DNA from: Acheta domesticus
Lineage: Eukaryota > Arthropoda > Insecta > Orthoptera > Gryllidae
Direction: 5' to 3'
DNA: 64,000 nt
Assembly: GCA_031308135.1 (NCBI GenBank)
Contig: JAHLJT010004567.1
Location: 31,841,602-31,905,601, forward strand
Shown here: positions 11,641 through 23,036 of the stretch, piece after piece
Position numbering within the stretch: the first letter of the stretch is position 1
Layout: every line of letters starts with the position of its first letter
Notes under the pieces: generated by a model
Databases searched by the model: none
What the model was told of the DNA's origin: nothing
What the model saw: the letters and a program-made list of their open reading frames with translations, nothing else
Program-made: the position numbers and the translations under genes

Positions 11641-13549
11641 ACTGAATGGAGGGTCGCACCGAGCAATCGTAATGAATGTTCGCGATTTAGAAGAATGCTC
11701 CGCTTGAAATGTGAGTCCTTAAGACAACTGGATTATCGGCCACTCCATATTACATTTCTTAATTTGTTTTTCTTTTCGTCAGTCACTACTTACTCAATTC
11801 CATGATATTTTGTGAAACTCGGACCATAGCGGATTTATGATGTATATTTTAATGTTTAAGGACATCCGGTTGTAAACTAAATAACTCATTAATTTAGGTA
11901 TAGTTTGCTACGACCTCTTTATATGTTTGCAAAATGTACTTTATTGGTAGGCATTCCTTTAACAGAATGAAATGGCAGTGCAATGAATGTTAGCTTTGTG
12001 GTTTATTCGCTATACATTCGCTATTCGTCTGCTAATGTGGTCTGCACAATGTTCCATCGACCTCGTACCCACTGTTGATTTTGCAGTGTGGTTTTCGACA
12101 TAATTCAAATATTAACCTTTATTGTTTTAATCCATTTTTATTATTATTAGAAAATTACTTATCCATCAGGAGTATACCCAACTAGAACCATTACTCTTTA
12201 TTTTAGTATGCAAATTTGTATCTAAAAGTGCGTGTATACTCACGTCATCAAATTCACAGGACTAAATAGGAAGAAACAATAATATGGCTTATCTATTGTT
12301 TAAGATTCAAAACTATAACAATATTTTTTAAAACATTTCCTGGCCTGAAATAATTGTTTTTTCAAGGAATTCAAATAGTTAAATAAAAATGTAAGTTTAC
12401 AATAGTTAAGTAAAGAATGGAACATTAAGAATGTATCCTTAAAATCACAAACTAAAGGTATCAAGAGCCTTTCAATACATTTTTATAATTAATTGAATAA
12501 TGTGGAAATATTTGAAGAAATTATGAGGGATGAAGAGCTTTCGAATATCTTTTTACAATTTAATTCGTAGAAAAAAATTATGAATTACTAAGAGTTAAGA
12601 AAATTTCTAATAGAAATATGTGGGAAATGTTAGATGAAATAAGATAAAAGTGTAAGAATTCAAGTTTTTAGAGATTATTTTGGAGATAATGTTTAGAGGT
12701 TATGATTAGAGGTAATATTTGGATGTTATTAAAGTTTTTTTCGAGTTCTTTTAAAATTTCCTGACTTTTTTGGAACAATGGGACCTACAATATATTTGAA
12801 AAAAACATTATTTTGAAATATTTCCAAGTTTCGAAGATCAGTTACCCCTCCGTATTGGGTATGCATATGTTAACGATGATCAATCATATATTTTAAAAAT
12901 CTATCTCCTTAGTAAATGCCCTGATTTTCCAGGATATTTACTCATATACTCATGATATCATATCGAAATGAATTATCTATTACACAAAACAAAGTAATAA
13001 ATAGTATTGATTGTGCATTCTTTCACTATCCTACTCTCCTCATCCCCCCCCCCGACTGGCCCGCTCCCCCCAACTCCGCCCTCCTCCACCCGCCTCACCC
13101 AGACTCGCTTTGGACGTTTGATATGATCATCGTTTCCAAGGAAAGCTGTGAAGAGATCCTTTGCTGGAAACGGTTCCATACTCACAGCAAACTCCCAGAA
13201 ACAATTTGGTATTTAATTCCAGAAAGCCTAATTGCGCTATTGGAGTGCGTAAAGTAACATTTAGTAGGTAATTTTAAAGGCTTCAGGAGCGTTTAATTAC
13301 CTCTGGTATATGAGACTCACGATATTTACGCAAAACTGAAAGAGAACACCGTTAAATTTGGCTGTAAGATAAGGGAAAGAAAGATGATAGTTTTTCAATA
13401 TCTCATGTGGCTAGTTACTTGTCTACTGTTTTGATCATGTATACAAAGGCGAAATGATTGTGTATATTTGTACAAAAAACAAAGAAACAAATATTGTTCT
13501 TTACATAAGAGATATTGAAAGAAAGTGGTCTAAATTAAACTCGACAGTA
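11641..13549. other. AT-rich DNA with minor local repeats
   Basis: No gene was found. At about 12461-12495 and 12533-12563 the phrase AAGAGC(C)TTTC-AATA/ATAT-C-TTTTTA occurs twice, an imperfect duplication about 70 bp apart. A run of ten C occurs at 13044-13053 inside a small C-rich patch (13040-13110). Confidence 0.5.
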
Positions 13550-13660
13550 CCTTTCAGTATCTACCCTTCAGTTATCTCATCGAATTCGGTTAGGCCGTTT
13601 TGGAGATTACCGCCGACCAAACGGATAAAAAGACAAAATTATGAAAACAATTACATTTTT
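13550..13660 (+). mobile_element. Possible LINE 3'-UTR remnant
   Basis: The phrase ATCGAATTCGGTTAGGCCGT followed by TTTGGAGATTACCG, AAACGGATAAAAAGAC and an A/T-rich tail resembles the 3' ends of RTE-like non-LTR retrotransposons common in insects (CGGTTCAGCCGTTTNGGAGATTA, then ACAAACAGACA-type words). No reverse transcriptase frame lies upstream, so this would be a 5'-truncated scrap. The assignment rests on motif memory, not alignment. Confidence 0.35.
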
Positions 13661-14209
13661 TTATTTCGTCTAAATAATCATAAAGTGACAGTTATTTCGA
13701 AAAAAAAAGATTATAATTTTATTAACGTAGAGTATTAAAAATAAATCTATAAAAAATCTAGCCTGTTTGTGAATGAATACAATTTACATTTTAAAATGAG
13801 TCGTATTAGTTATTGTTATTATGCAGCTTTGCCGGTTTAAGTTTGTATTTATCGGACTTCAAGATACTTTAAAAGTTTATGATTGGAAAACTGTTTAACT
13901 GCTTTATTTTTATTAATTTTAAGCTGGTTTTAAGCAGAATATCTTAAACCAATATAAACTAGAGAGCCTTCGTGTCGACAGATAAGAAGAGCAGTTCAAA
14001 TTTTACGAACACTTCCGGTGTTAGTGAGAAGCGGGATGCCCATGGTAATAAATTTGAATTTATATTGAGTGATAAACCGACGTACGTAACATAATTTCGT
14101 AATAAATTAAATAATGAACATTAATTGTGAAGCTATTGATGTGTTACGGATCTACGAAGGAAGCAGTACCAACAGCCCGAAAGCAGTTGCTGCGTTTGAA
14201 TCCGTGTAA
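13661..14209. other. AT-rich DNA, nothing recognised
   Basis: No coding frame or repeat was identified before the composition switch at about 14.2 kb. Confidence 0.5.
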
Positions 14210-14795
14210 ATAAGGCTTCACTCCGCGCACGTCCACAACATCACCCGCAGTCGTAACCACAGCAGCTGCTCTCGGCGCTCGCGTTGGATTTGGCTGTGGA
14301 AGGAGGACGGATGGGGATAGTGAAACGTGAACGGGACAGTACTTGGACAGGGCGGAGCCCTCAGCGACGTCCTGCCCTGCGGCAACAGGGACAGGGACGG
14401 AGACGACGTCGTAAGCAGTGTTCGGAACTCTGACGGGAACGACGGGGACGGTGTCAGGAAAGGCGAGGGGGATGGCCTCAGAGACGTCAACGGGGACGCG
14501 GACGAGTTCAGAGAAGGGACGGCATCTCGGACGGCGAGGACAGTAATCAGGACGGCGGCATCAGGAACGGTTAAGGCGTCGGGGACTATGACGGACATGG
14601 CGTCGGAATCGACGTCAGCATGGGGTTCAGGAACAGCGTCGGAGATGGCGTCAGGGACGGCGTCGGTGAGGGGTTGGCGATGGCGTTGCGGACAGCGAAG
14701 GGGACGGGGGTGGTATCGGAGTCGGAGACGCCGTTGGGAATTGCCTCGGGGAAGGCGTTGGGGTCGGTATCGGGAACTGCGAAAAGAACGAGGAC
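14210..14795. repeat. GC-rich, degenerate GACGGCGTC-like repeat
   Basis: This region consists of diverged versions of the words GGGGACG, GGCGTC and GGGACGG, blending into the clean array that follows. It looks like an older, mutated part of the same minisatellite. Long open frames on both strands (14327-14998 plus, 14586-15074 minus) reflect repeat composition. Confidence 0.65.
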
Positions 14796-14975
14796 GGCGT
14801 CGGGGACGGCGTCGGGGACGGCGTCGGGGACGGCGTCGGGGGACGGCGTCGGGGACGGCGTCGGGGACGGCGTCGGGGACGGCGTCGGGGACGGCGTCGG
14901 GGACGGCGTCGGGGACGGCGTCGGGGACGGCGTCGGGGACGGCGTCGGGGACGGCGTCGGGGACGGCGTCGGGAC
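14796..14975. repeat. 12-bp minisatellite GGCGTCGGGGAC, 15 units
   Basis: There are fifteen consecutive units of GGCGTCGGGGAC. The fourth unit (14832-14844) has one extra G and the last (14965-14975) lacks one G. The rest are identical. The plus-strand translation jumps from a Gly-Thr-Ala-Ser repeat to a Gly-Asp-Gly-Val repeat at the extra G, so no frame is maintained across the array. This supports a non-coding tandem repeat, recently homogenised or expanded. Confidence 0.95.
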
Positions 14976-15480
14976 AGCGTCTAGGACGCAGGTGGTAACG
15001 GGATGGACTGTGTTGGGCCAGGGGCGGAGAGGGCGACTGAGGCGGGCGCAGGGCCTGGTCTGAATTGGAGACAACGCAAGGGACGGGGCCTGGCCTGTCG
15101 GTGTCGGGGACGAGGCCGCGGAGGGCCGCGTCAGCCGCGCGGCCGGCTGACGCAGTGCGGAGCTCTCAGCGGCGCCCTACCCTGCGGCGGCGGCGGCGGC
15201 GATCGAAGGGCGCAGGGCGGACGCTGACGCGCGCCAGACGGTTGCGTCCTCCCTTCCGTCCGGCGCACGCGGCTCCTGCCCGCCGACACGTGTCGCCCCC
15301 GCCCGGCGGCGCTCCGCCCGCCCCGCCCTGCGGGCTGGCTATTAACGCCCCGCTGACGGGAACGCGGGCCGCCGGTATGTGGGCTGTGACACTCGCGTCT
15401 CGCCTCGCCCTCGCCTCGCCTCGCCTCGCCTCGCCTCGCCTCGCCTCGCCTCGCCTCGCCTCGCCGGACGTTGTAGCAGA
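14976..15480. other. CpG island
   Basis: This is very GC- and CpG-rich DNA including a CGG triplet run near 15182-15200 and the boundary word GGCTATTAACGCC near 15335. Several overlapping frames on both strands are open without any recognisable domain. It ends at the pentanucleotide array. Confidence 0.6.
15396..15465. repeat. Pentanucleotide microsatellite (TCGCC)n
   Basis: Eleven perfect consecutive TCGCC units occupy 15411-15465, preceded by slightly imperfect copies from about 15396. The Arg/Gly/Glu- and Ser/Pro/Arg-rich frames over it are repeat artefacts. Confidence 0.95.
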
Positions 15481-17091
15481 GATAATCCCCCGTCCCCGAA
15501 CAAAGCTGCGGGATGAATTGAGGTTGAAATAACTGTGTATAAGGACAATGATTAGAACGCTTCAGTTGCAACTTATTCTTTATTTCGTGGGCTCTACTCT
15601 CTTTCTTGAACCCACTTTTTTTCATGTGTAGCTCCATGGCCACCTTTAACAAGGCCTAGCCCATAGAAAAGCCGGCAACACCGCGCATACGTCCTGAGAC
15701 AGCACGTCCAGAGGGTGCTGCCTGAGGTCGGGCTAGTTTTCAGTGTCCTTAAACGGCGCGATCCATCAAATATTACGTTAAATAGTAACTTGAAGTTAAA
15801 TGATATGTTGACGGTTAATATATACCAGAAGCGCAGATTGTTAGCATTGATACCTCATCAATTGAATCCCTCCTAGTAATTAGGCGCTACTGTCTCCTAT
15901 GTATTCTGTACGAAAGAGAGATGAGTAGCCGGACGTACGGGAGTACAGATCCAATGTTGCCAGTTTCTGGGCGAGGCCTTTATTAAAGGGGCCGGTAGCT
16001 CTCTTTGTCTGGAATACAACTCTCATCTTTCCGTTATCTTACACCAACACGAAATACAAATACACTGCTTGTAGTATGTTAGTACATAGTTTTCTACGTT
16101 TAATGTAGGAAAATTTTTACTGCAGGAACTACTGGTGCAACAAGACCACACACGTTCTCGCATTATTTCTAACTTTTGCAATTTTCGAAAATTCAGGAAG
16201 TTCAACGAAATTGATCCTGTGTCATTTTTTAACGGTCCTTGACTCTACCATATAAAATTGCACTCTTATCTACTCACGAGAACAAAACAAAATTAATATT
16301 TTCTAGAAATTTTCAATGTAGTAATTTGCCTTCCCTTTAATACAAAGCTATGAATATGTATTGATTTGTACTGTGAATGCTACTGTGAATTGAACTGTGA
16401 AGTGTACCGTGTATTGTGTGTGTAATTGCTGACTCCTTAAAACCAAATAAATGAAATGGCTTTCTGAGTAAATTTCTTTACAATGCTAATAAATCAGAAA
16501 CATTATTTACAGTGCAAAAGGAATTTTTTCAACGCCAAATACTCTTGATTTATAAGAGAGATTTTTCAATTTCATTTTGTTTTTTATGAACTGCGGCAAG
16601 TATTCTAGAAAACATCAAAAGAAATAAAAATAAAATGATAGAATACTGAAGCAGATAGGCTTTCTGCTTGAGTCTTACTGGGTTTGATAATTGAAGTGAT
16701 GACTGATCACCATGCCGAAAACTAATTTAGTTTTTCAGTATTTCGTTAAGCCAGAATTGTTGTTGTTTACGGAAAGTAGGAAAAAACGGGTGTTTAATTC
16801 GTATAATAAATACATTGGTTGTAAATAAACATAGCTGAAGTGCGGGCAACCTCACAGTAAATATTGCTTAGTGGTGTTATTGTTTGCGAGATACGTTTGG
16901 ACATGTCATTGCCACGAGAAACGTTGAAACATACAAACAAAATAGCGTTTTTGCTACTCATGTTTTATATTTTAAACCTATTTATTTGATAAATTTTTTT
17001 CTTTATTTGATAAATAAACTACATTACTGTTTCATGAGAGTGTGGTTCGAGAACGTTTCATGGCACATTCAACCAAAAATTAGAAACTATT
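15481..17091. other. AT-rich DNA, nothing recognised
   Basis: No gene, RNA or element with clear termini was identified. Near 16370-16412 a short imperfect repeat of the phrase TACTGTGAAT/AACTGTGAAG/TACCGTGTAT is present. Confidence 0.5.
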
Positions 17092-17255
17092 CAGCATCAT
17101 TATCGTGCAAGTAGCAATATGTCAATATTTCCCAATTCCGTGATTTCTAATGAACGCCTCCCCGTTTGATTAAAAAGTATCTTTTATTAATTAAATGTTC
17201 TAATTAGTCTCCCCACCGCCATTGAGATTCATCTCACCCCTAAACCGAAACCAGT
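17092..17255 (+). repeat. Local duplication R2, unit 1
   Basis: This segment is similar to 17702-17860 in the same orientation. Shared landmarks in order are CATTA-TCGTGCAA/CCTTGCAA, AATATG-CAATATTT, GTTTGATTA-AAAGTA, TATTAATTAAATGT, TTAATTAG-type CCTCCCCACC and CCCATCTCACCC-like ends. The copies differ by substitutions and small indels, so the duplication is not recent. No coding capacity was seen. Confidence 0.7.
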
Positions 17256-17701
17256 TGTGAACGAAACGTGTCGTTAAATGTTGTCATTGTGGCCATTGTT
17301 GCATTCAATCCTTATCTTTCTTACAACTTGAGTAGCGAGCTTTTTAATTGTAAAGTTTCTTTCTCCCATCAAAGCATTGCAAACAAACCAGTACTCAATT
17401 CTTCTTAGAGTCCCCTCCTGTGACACTTAAAACAATGCCGCTATTCCACTTATTCTGCAGGTCACAATGATCCATTCTCCCGCGTGACAGCTGAATTGCC
17501 ATCAGCCCTTCGGTCGCGTTCTGCTGACAGACGCTTGCCACTCCATTTTCTGAAAGCGGTCAATGATGCTTCACACTGTCGAGCTGGCATATGATCACAA
17601 ATGATGACATCTCTCATACGCTATTCCAGAAACACTTGTAGAGATCTGCGAGTAAAGAAACTGTGGACTTAAAACAACTACTAACAGCGTTAATTAAACC
17701 T
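17256..17701. other. Spacer between the R2 duplicates
   Basis: This is moderately AT-rich sequence without a gene. A GC-richer segment at about 17430-17600 contains the words GTGACAGCTG and CTGACAGACG, which could be TALE-homeodomain-like sites. That is inference only. Confidence 0.4.
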
Positions 17702-17860
17702 TTTAGTATCATTACCTTGCAATTAACAATATGCCAATATTTAATGTCTCTAATCAACTTATCCACGTTTGATTATAAAGTAATTTCTTATTAATTAAAT
17801 GTCTTAATTAGCCTCCCCACCCCCCTTGAGACCCATCTCACCCTTACACCCCAACAATCT
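17702..17860 (+). repeat. Local duplication R2, unit 2
   Basis: This is the second copy of the R2 segment, offset 610 bp from unit 1 and in the same orientation. It shares the central TATTAATTAAATGT and CCTCCCCACC words. Both units lie upstream of the large CpG island at 18.0 kb. Confidence 0.7.
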
Positions 17861-18009
17861 ACATTTCCATTGCTGTATTTATTTTAAAAATTTCTTCGTA
17901 CAGTCAGTTACAGGTCGTGAAGTAAGAGAAATCCCTACTCCTAGATTTCAGGTTTCCACTCACGAACATTAAATAGACGGAAGGAAAATTCGCGGAAGAA
18001 ATATAATCA

Positions 18010-18735
18010 ACGTTCTATTGTAGAGTTTACCCGGGTCGTGCGGGGCGGATATCTTGACGGCAGCCGCCAGCGCCGAGTCTCCCCACCGGGCGAGGTCCCG
18101 CCCGCCCCCCGCCCCGCCCCCTCCCCGCCCGCCCCGCTCTCGCCCCGCCCCCCCGCCCCGCCCCCGCCCCGCCCGCCCGCCCCGCCCCGCCCCCACCCCG
18201 CCCAGCCCCCCCGCCCACGCCCCCGCCCGCCCTGTCTCGGCCACCCCGCCCCTCTCCCCGCCCCGGCTACCCCGCCCCACCGCTTGCCCCGCCCCGCCCC
18301 GTCGCGCCCCTCCCCTCCGCCACTCCCCGCCACTCCCCTCCCCTCTCCACCCTTTCCGCCCTCTCCTCCCTCCTAGCCCCTCCCTCCCCCACCCGCCCGC
18401 CCGCGCGCGCGAGGGGTAATAACGCGCCGTGTTCGGCGGGCGGGTCGCGGCGAGCGTTCAGGGGCGGGCGGGCGGCGCGGGGCCCCGCGGGCGCTCCGCT
18501 ACACGGAGAATAATTGGGCCCGCCCCCTCCCGTGCCCCCGCTCCACCCTCCGCTCGCCGCCGCCGCCGCCGCCTTCATCTGTCCGCCATGTTTTATTCAC
18601 CCGGGCCGCGCCGTGTCTCGGGGACGTTTGTCCGCGGCTCGACTCTCGACTCGCGTCAAATATTCATGCGCCGGCAGCACCCGCGGCCGCGTGGGCGCGC
18701 GTCGTAAAGGGTGAAGAATTCCTCGCGTCGTCCCG
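18010..18735. other. Strong CpG island with C-rich repeats
   Basis: This is the most pronounced island in the window. 18090-18310 is a degenerate CCCCGCC array (C-rich on plus). It is followed by CpG-dense unique DNA containing AT-rich words embedded in GC: GGTAATAACGCGCC near 18414, GAATAATTGGGCCC near 18508, a CCG triplet run near 18553-18572 and ATGTTTTATTCACCCGGG near 18588. An ATG preceded by CCGCC at 18589 opens a 39-codon frame with no recognised domain. A promoter island for an unseen gene is possible but unproven. Confidence 0.7.
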
Positions 18736-18739
18736 CGTT

Positions 18740-19480
18740 GCCCTGGGCCCTGTCCTCGCCCCGCGCCTCGCGCCCCTCTCGTTCCGACGAGCTCCCGAAT
18801 GCCCGATCCACATCCCGTCTTTGCCCCGCGGTGCCTCCACCCGACCTGCCTCCCCCCGTTCTGTCTTCTCCCCGACCGGTCTCCCTCGTCTTATCTCACT
18901 CCGTTCTGTCTTCACCGACCTGTCTCTCCCCGACCTGACTCTCCCGGGGGAACCGTCGTCTCGGTAGTCTAGTCTCCCTGTGCTGTCTCCTCCTGTCCTT
19001 TCTCCCCCGTCTTTTCTCCCCGTTCTCCTCCTCCTCCCGTCCTTTCTCCCCCGTCCAGCCTCCTCCCATTCTGCCTCCTTCCGTCTTATCTTCCCGTCCT
19101 GACTCCCCCGTCGCGTCTTTTCCCGTTCCGCCTCCCCCTGTCTATCCCTGTTCTATCTCTTCCGTTGTGTCTCTCCCCGTCGTGTCTTTCCCCGTTGTGT
19201 CTCTGTCCATTCTGTCTCTCCCCGTTCTGTTTCCCCATTCTGAGACTCTCGTTCTATGACTCCCCGTTCTGTCTCTCCCCGTTATTTCTCTCCTGACCCT
19301 CTTTCTTCCCGTTCTCTCTCTTTCCGTTCTATTTCCGTGTTTCTTCCTACTTGTGTTCCCGTCCGGTCTTTCCGCCCGGTCTCTCTCTCTCTCCACCCTC
19401 CACGACCTGACCCCTTCTCTTGTCCCCCGTCCTATCTCAACCTCCAGTCTCCCCCACTCCTGTTCGCGTCCAGACACCCT
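18740..19480. repeat. Pyrimidine-rich degenerate tandem repeat
   Basis: The plus strand is C/T-rich and built from recurring words such as TCTCTCCCCGTTCTG, most regular between about 19100 and 19320. Spacing is irregular, near 15-20 bp. Translations are repetitive Ser/Pro/Arg-rich with no domain. It adjoins the CpG island at 18.0 kb. Confidence 0.75.
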
Positions 19481-19998
19481 TCCGCTGACCCGACTGCCCC
19501 AGTACTCCCGCTCCTTAACGCTTCAACACCTCCACGCCCCCAGGTGCCCCGCTGCCCTCGGGCCGGGCCCTTGCCATGCGTCACCCCTTGACCGCAGGAG
19601 TCGCACAGCCGAGTCGTGCTCGAGCCGCACCTCGCCCCACGTCGTCATTACGTCCCCTCCCGCTCTTCGCCTGTTCGCGGTAAACACGTCTCCGCTGTGA
19701 GTCTGCTTCTCGGCACTTCTGCTCATCTCTATGCATTATTCTCTGCTGGGTTGCATTTCATTTCTGGAACGACGCTGCTGTAGGTTTACTACGAGTCCGA
19801 AATCTCTCGACTATTGCGTTTGCCCAACCACAGAGACACTACTTCATCTCACGCACTGGCGTATTTTACTTACGTTTATTCTCGATCTCGACTTGAAGTA
19901 AACAATTAGTTGTTCCAACACCACAATTTGCTTGGCAATCTTTGGTATTTTTTATTTGCACTCCTTACCACTTTCTATGTAGGATCGTACGAAAACGT
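19481..19998. other. Transition from GC-rich to AT-rich DNA, no gene recognised
   Basis: GC content falls steadily from about 19.5 to 19.75 kb. No domain-bearing frame or repeat copy was identified. Confidence 0.45.
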
Positions 19999-20576
19999 AT
20001 TTTTTTCTCCCATTGTATAATGCTGTCATTTGATGGCTGCAACCAGTTGCATAATGATAGTCATTTCGATACAGTTTTCATTATGATACACGTTCTTGAC
20101 CAATCAGAGAAGTTTACAAACCAAGTATTGACAATTATTCATTGAGAATCGTTTTAGCTAATGTTTCGTTCGATTATATACATTAAAATTATATTTTATA
20201 TTATATTATGCTCAATAGTATTAATTTCTTTTATTATTAGTATTTTTTCGTGGAATATTATTTAAAATAAATTGTATCATGATTTCACTTTGATCCTATT
20301 TGACTAGAGCAGTATTCCCTCACAGGCGGACAGGTAACCACAGCCACCTGCGGCAGCATGGGAGGGTAATTTAGGTAGCTGTCCGCTAGATGGCCTTGGC
20401 TGAATCAACTGCCACGAAACTATTCATTGTGAACGTTTAACTTATAAAAGTCGTAGAAAAAGTACCTATGTAATACACTCGTGAAGTTTACGATACACGC
20501 TCGTCCCTTGCTCGTATCATACTATCACACTCGTGTATTAATACCCATCACTACATCATTGTTTCATAATGTACTA
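19999..20576 (+). repeat. Dispersed repeat R1, longer copy
   Basis: This aligns along its length with 33961-34438 in the same orientation. Shared landmarks include TGTCATTTGATGGCTGCAAC, CCAGTTGCATAAT, AAGTTTACAAACCAAGTATT, GACAGGTAACCACAGCCACC and CACTCGTGTATTAATACC. This copy has roughly 100 bp more after the CAGCCACCTGCGG block, including an inverted GCGGACAG...CTGTCCGC pair (about 20335 and 20380). No protein or clear terminal repeats were seen, so the class is unknown. Confidence 0.8.
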
Positions 20577-20859
20577 CTATATTCTGATTGCGCAGATTAT
20601 CAGTTTACCTAAAATATCCTCACCTTCATTGTCACATGCACAGTTATTAGTTACAGTCTTATTTCAACTCTTCGTGAAATATCACTTAATGCGCGTTTCC
20701 TAAATGTTTTGTTTTAAAATTCCTACCGATTACACTGCTCTCTCTTTCACATATTGTTCATCCTTCTGCGTCCCTCTGAGTGAATTGTTTCTTTCACCGC
20801 GGCACTTGTCATGCAGGGAGCGAACCTTTTATTGCGAAGGCCGGGTCATACGTTCACAC

Positions 20860-21165
20860 ATCGCTTAACCCAGCCGTTCCCCGTCTCTTCTCGCAGCGTC
20901 GCCGGCGCGCCTCGCGTCCTTTACATAACACCGCTTCCACCCCGTATGCTCGGCCCCGTAAGCTCGCGTGGGACCGTAACCCTACCGCGCGGCGCGGGTG
21001 CGAAATCTCGCGGAAGAACGAGAGGCCGATTTCATCTCGGGGAGCGTCGGGGCATAAAAGATGCACCGAGCGGAATGCGGAGGGCGGAGGGGGGGGTGGA
21101 GGGTGGAGGGTGGAAGGAAGAGCCTTTCCACGTGGACGCGACCTCCGCGCGACCTCCCGCGCCCG
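20860..21165. other. CpG-rich island with a G-rich stretch
   Basis: GC- and CpG-rich DNA with a purine-rich GGAGGG tract at about 21078-21120. Long frames on both strands overlap here without recognisable domains. Its 3' edge runs into local duplication R3. Confidence 0.5.
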
Positions 21166-21660
21166 CGATGGCCCTTCAAACGCCCAAAATGAGCACGCGG
21201 ATGAGCAGAGCGAAGGATCGTATGTAAACACGTTGTCGCCGTATGTCAGTGTTGTCAAGGTCGATGCCACGAGCGGGAGTCGGTGGCACGAGTGCCACGA
21301 CGAAATCGCCACTCCATGCAGTTCATCACCCCGCCACCAGAGACAACGCCATCACTATTGTAAAACGGCGGGGTTACTTACAGTTTCCTCTCCCGACGCT
21401 AGTTGCGCAGAGAAGCTCGTGGCATGCCACGGTGCCACGACGCGTGCCACTGTCACTAGTTGAAGACTTTGACATCACTGCCTTATGTGTTTGATAAAAG
21501 ATGAGATTGAATCGTTTGAAAGATGAAAGTATCCATGTAAAGCTTATTTTTAACTGAAGTCGTTTTAATGTTAGTAGAATAGTAAATAGGGAAAAATTGT
21601 GAAATAAATTGAAACAAATTGTATATTTGACACTGAAAATAAAGCATTTTGTGAAGTATT
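21165..21660 (+). repeat. Local duplication R3, unit 1
   Basis: This is similar to 21815-22075 in the same orientation, in two blocks. Block one (about 21165-21225) shares CCCAAAAT-AGC, GCG-ATGAGCAGAGCGAAGG and ATCGTATG. Block two (about 21490-21660) shares TTTGATAAAAGAT, TATCCATGTAA, GCTTATTT, GTCGTTTAAT and GCATTTTGTGAAG. Between the blocks this unit carries about 260 bp, rich in GTGCCACGA words, that unit 2 lacks. Confidence 0.7.
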
Positions 21661-21814
21661 AGTTTCCACTCAATGGCCATGAAAAAGGGAGATGCCTCAA
21701 TCGCGTTTCAGCTTGACGCTTCAATCCGAAGGAACGCAGGTTTGAATTTCGTGGTGAGCCTGCATAGACTATTTTAGAGTAAATGCAATAACTGATACCG
21801 CGGAGTCTTCTGCG

Positions 21815-22075
21815 CCCGAAATAGTCCCGCAAAGGCCCAAAATAAGCCCGCAGACGAATAGAGCAATGGATCGTATGCCACGATGCCTCGAAATCTAAAA
21901 CATTTTTGATAAAAGATAGGAATGTATCCTTTCCAAGAGGTAAACTATCCATGTAATGCTTATTTGTAATTGTAGTCGTTTAATTTTTGTAGAATTATGA
22001 AAGGAAAAAATGTGAAAGAAAATTAATCAAATTGCATTTTGACACTACAAATAAGGCATTTTGTGAAGCATTCTG
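21815..22075 (+). repeat. Local duplication R3, unit 2
   Basis: This is the shorter copy of the R3 unit. The two conserved blocks are nearly adjacent here, so either unit 1 gained an insertion or unit 2 suffered a deletion of about 260 bp. Substitutions between the copies are frequent, so the event is old. Confidence 0.7.
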
Positions 22076-22574
22076 AGATATTCTGCATTTATTCCTCGTC
22101 TTTCTCGTGTGTTCCCTTGTGTGTGATTGCCCCCCTCCCCCAACAAGTGATGGGACCGCAACTGAATTATTGTCTGTACTGATACACCCATTACAGCGGA
22201 GAGGATAACCTGTTTCTGCTGGAAAGAGAACGAACAAACTTCATTCTCAGGGTGAGTGCAAAGCGATACCCTACAGCAAGAGCAGTCTCCCGACTTTTGA
22301 CACAGATAGCGAGACTGGTGATGATGACAAGCCGTCGACAGCCGGCTGTTTAAAGAAATCTCTTAAGTCGACGGAGACGACTTCAATTATTTCATCATTA
22401 CAGTAAGACGTCTCTCAGAAATAAAAATATATGCAGATATTTAAAGCATTCATTGAAAAAGTAATTTACGTCATAAGGTCGGAAAATGTTACATTTCGAA
22501 TGAGATGTTTCCAGCCGAGACGACGTCAAACCCCGAAGCTGGAATTTCTAATGAGGAATGTAAGATTTCTGATC

Positions 22575-22814
22575 GAAGTGGCTCGGTACGTAGCGCGCTG
22601 ACTTCGCAGTCGTGAGGTCCGGGTTTGACCCCCGGGCCGGCCATCCTGACCGGAGGTTTTCCTCGGTCAGAGGCAAATGTTGGCATAGTTAAAAAATTCC
22701 ACGATCACCTCCCACCATTATCCTAGTCCTTTCACCCCTCGTCATCACCCTACCAATTCAGCATTCCCTGCAAAAAGGCGGGAGGCCCTTGCCCTCAATG
22801 AGATCTTAGTTGGC

Positions 22815-22855
<41 letters not shown>

Positions 22856-22880
22856 TAATAATAATAATAATAATAATAAA
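22575..22880 (+). mobile_element. tRNA-derived SINE with (TAA)n tail
   Basis: A tRNA-like head at about 22575-22645 contains GTGGCTCGGTACGTAGCGCG (A-box region) and GTCCGGGTTTGACCCCCGG (B-box region). About 170 bp of body follows, ending CTTAGTTGGC, and then a (TAA)n tract from about 22815 to 22880. Head, body and simple-repeat tail are the expected order of a full-length SINE. It lies immediately before LINE 3' fragments that also end in (AAT)n, consistent with a shared retrotransposition machinery. Confidence 0.8.
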
Positions 22881-23036
22881 GTGCAAGAAATCGCTTTATT
22901 TGGAACAGCCCACATTTTGCGCAAAGTATTGTAGAGGCACCGACAGTCCCTAGATCTGCTCCTTAGGTAGCTGGTTGCAACCTGGAGTAGATTTTATATT
23001 CAGCCGACACATAACATCTTAAGTCGTGATTTAGAG

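Noticed and set aside
14327..15074. 223-codon plus frame and 162-codon minus 'SPTP' frame
   Set aside because: They are repeat-derived. A one-base insertion within the array switches the repeated peptide, so no frame is under selection.
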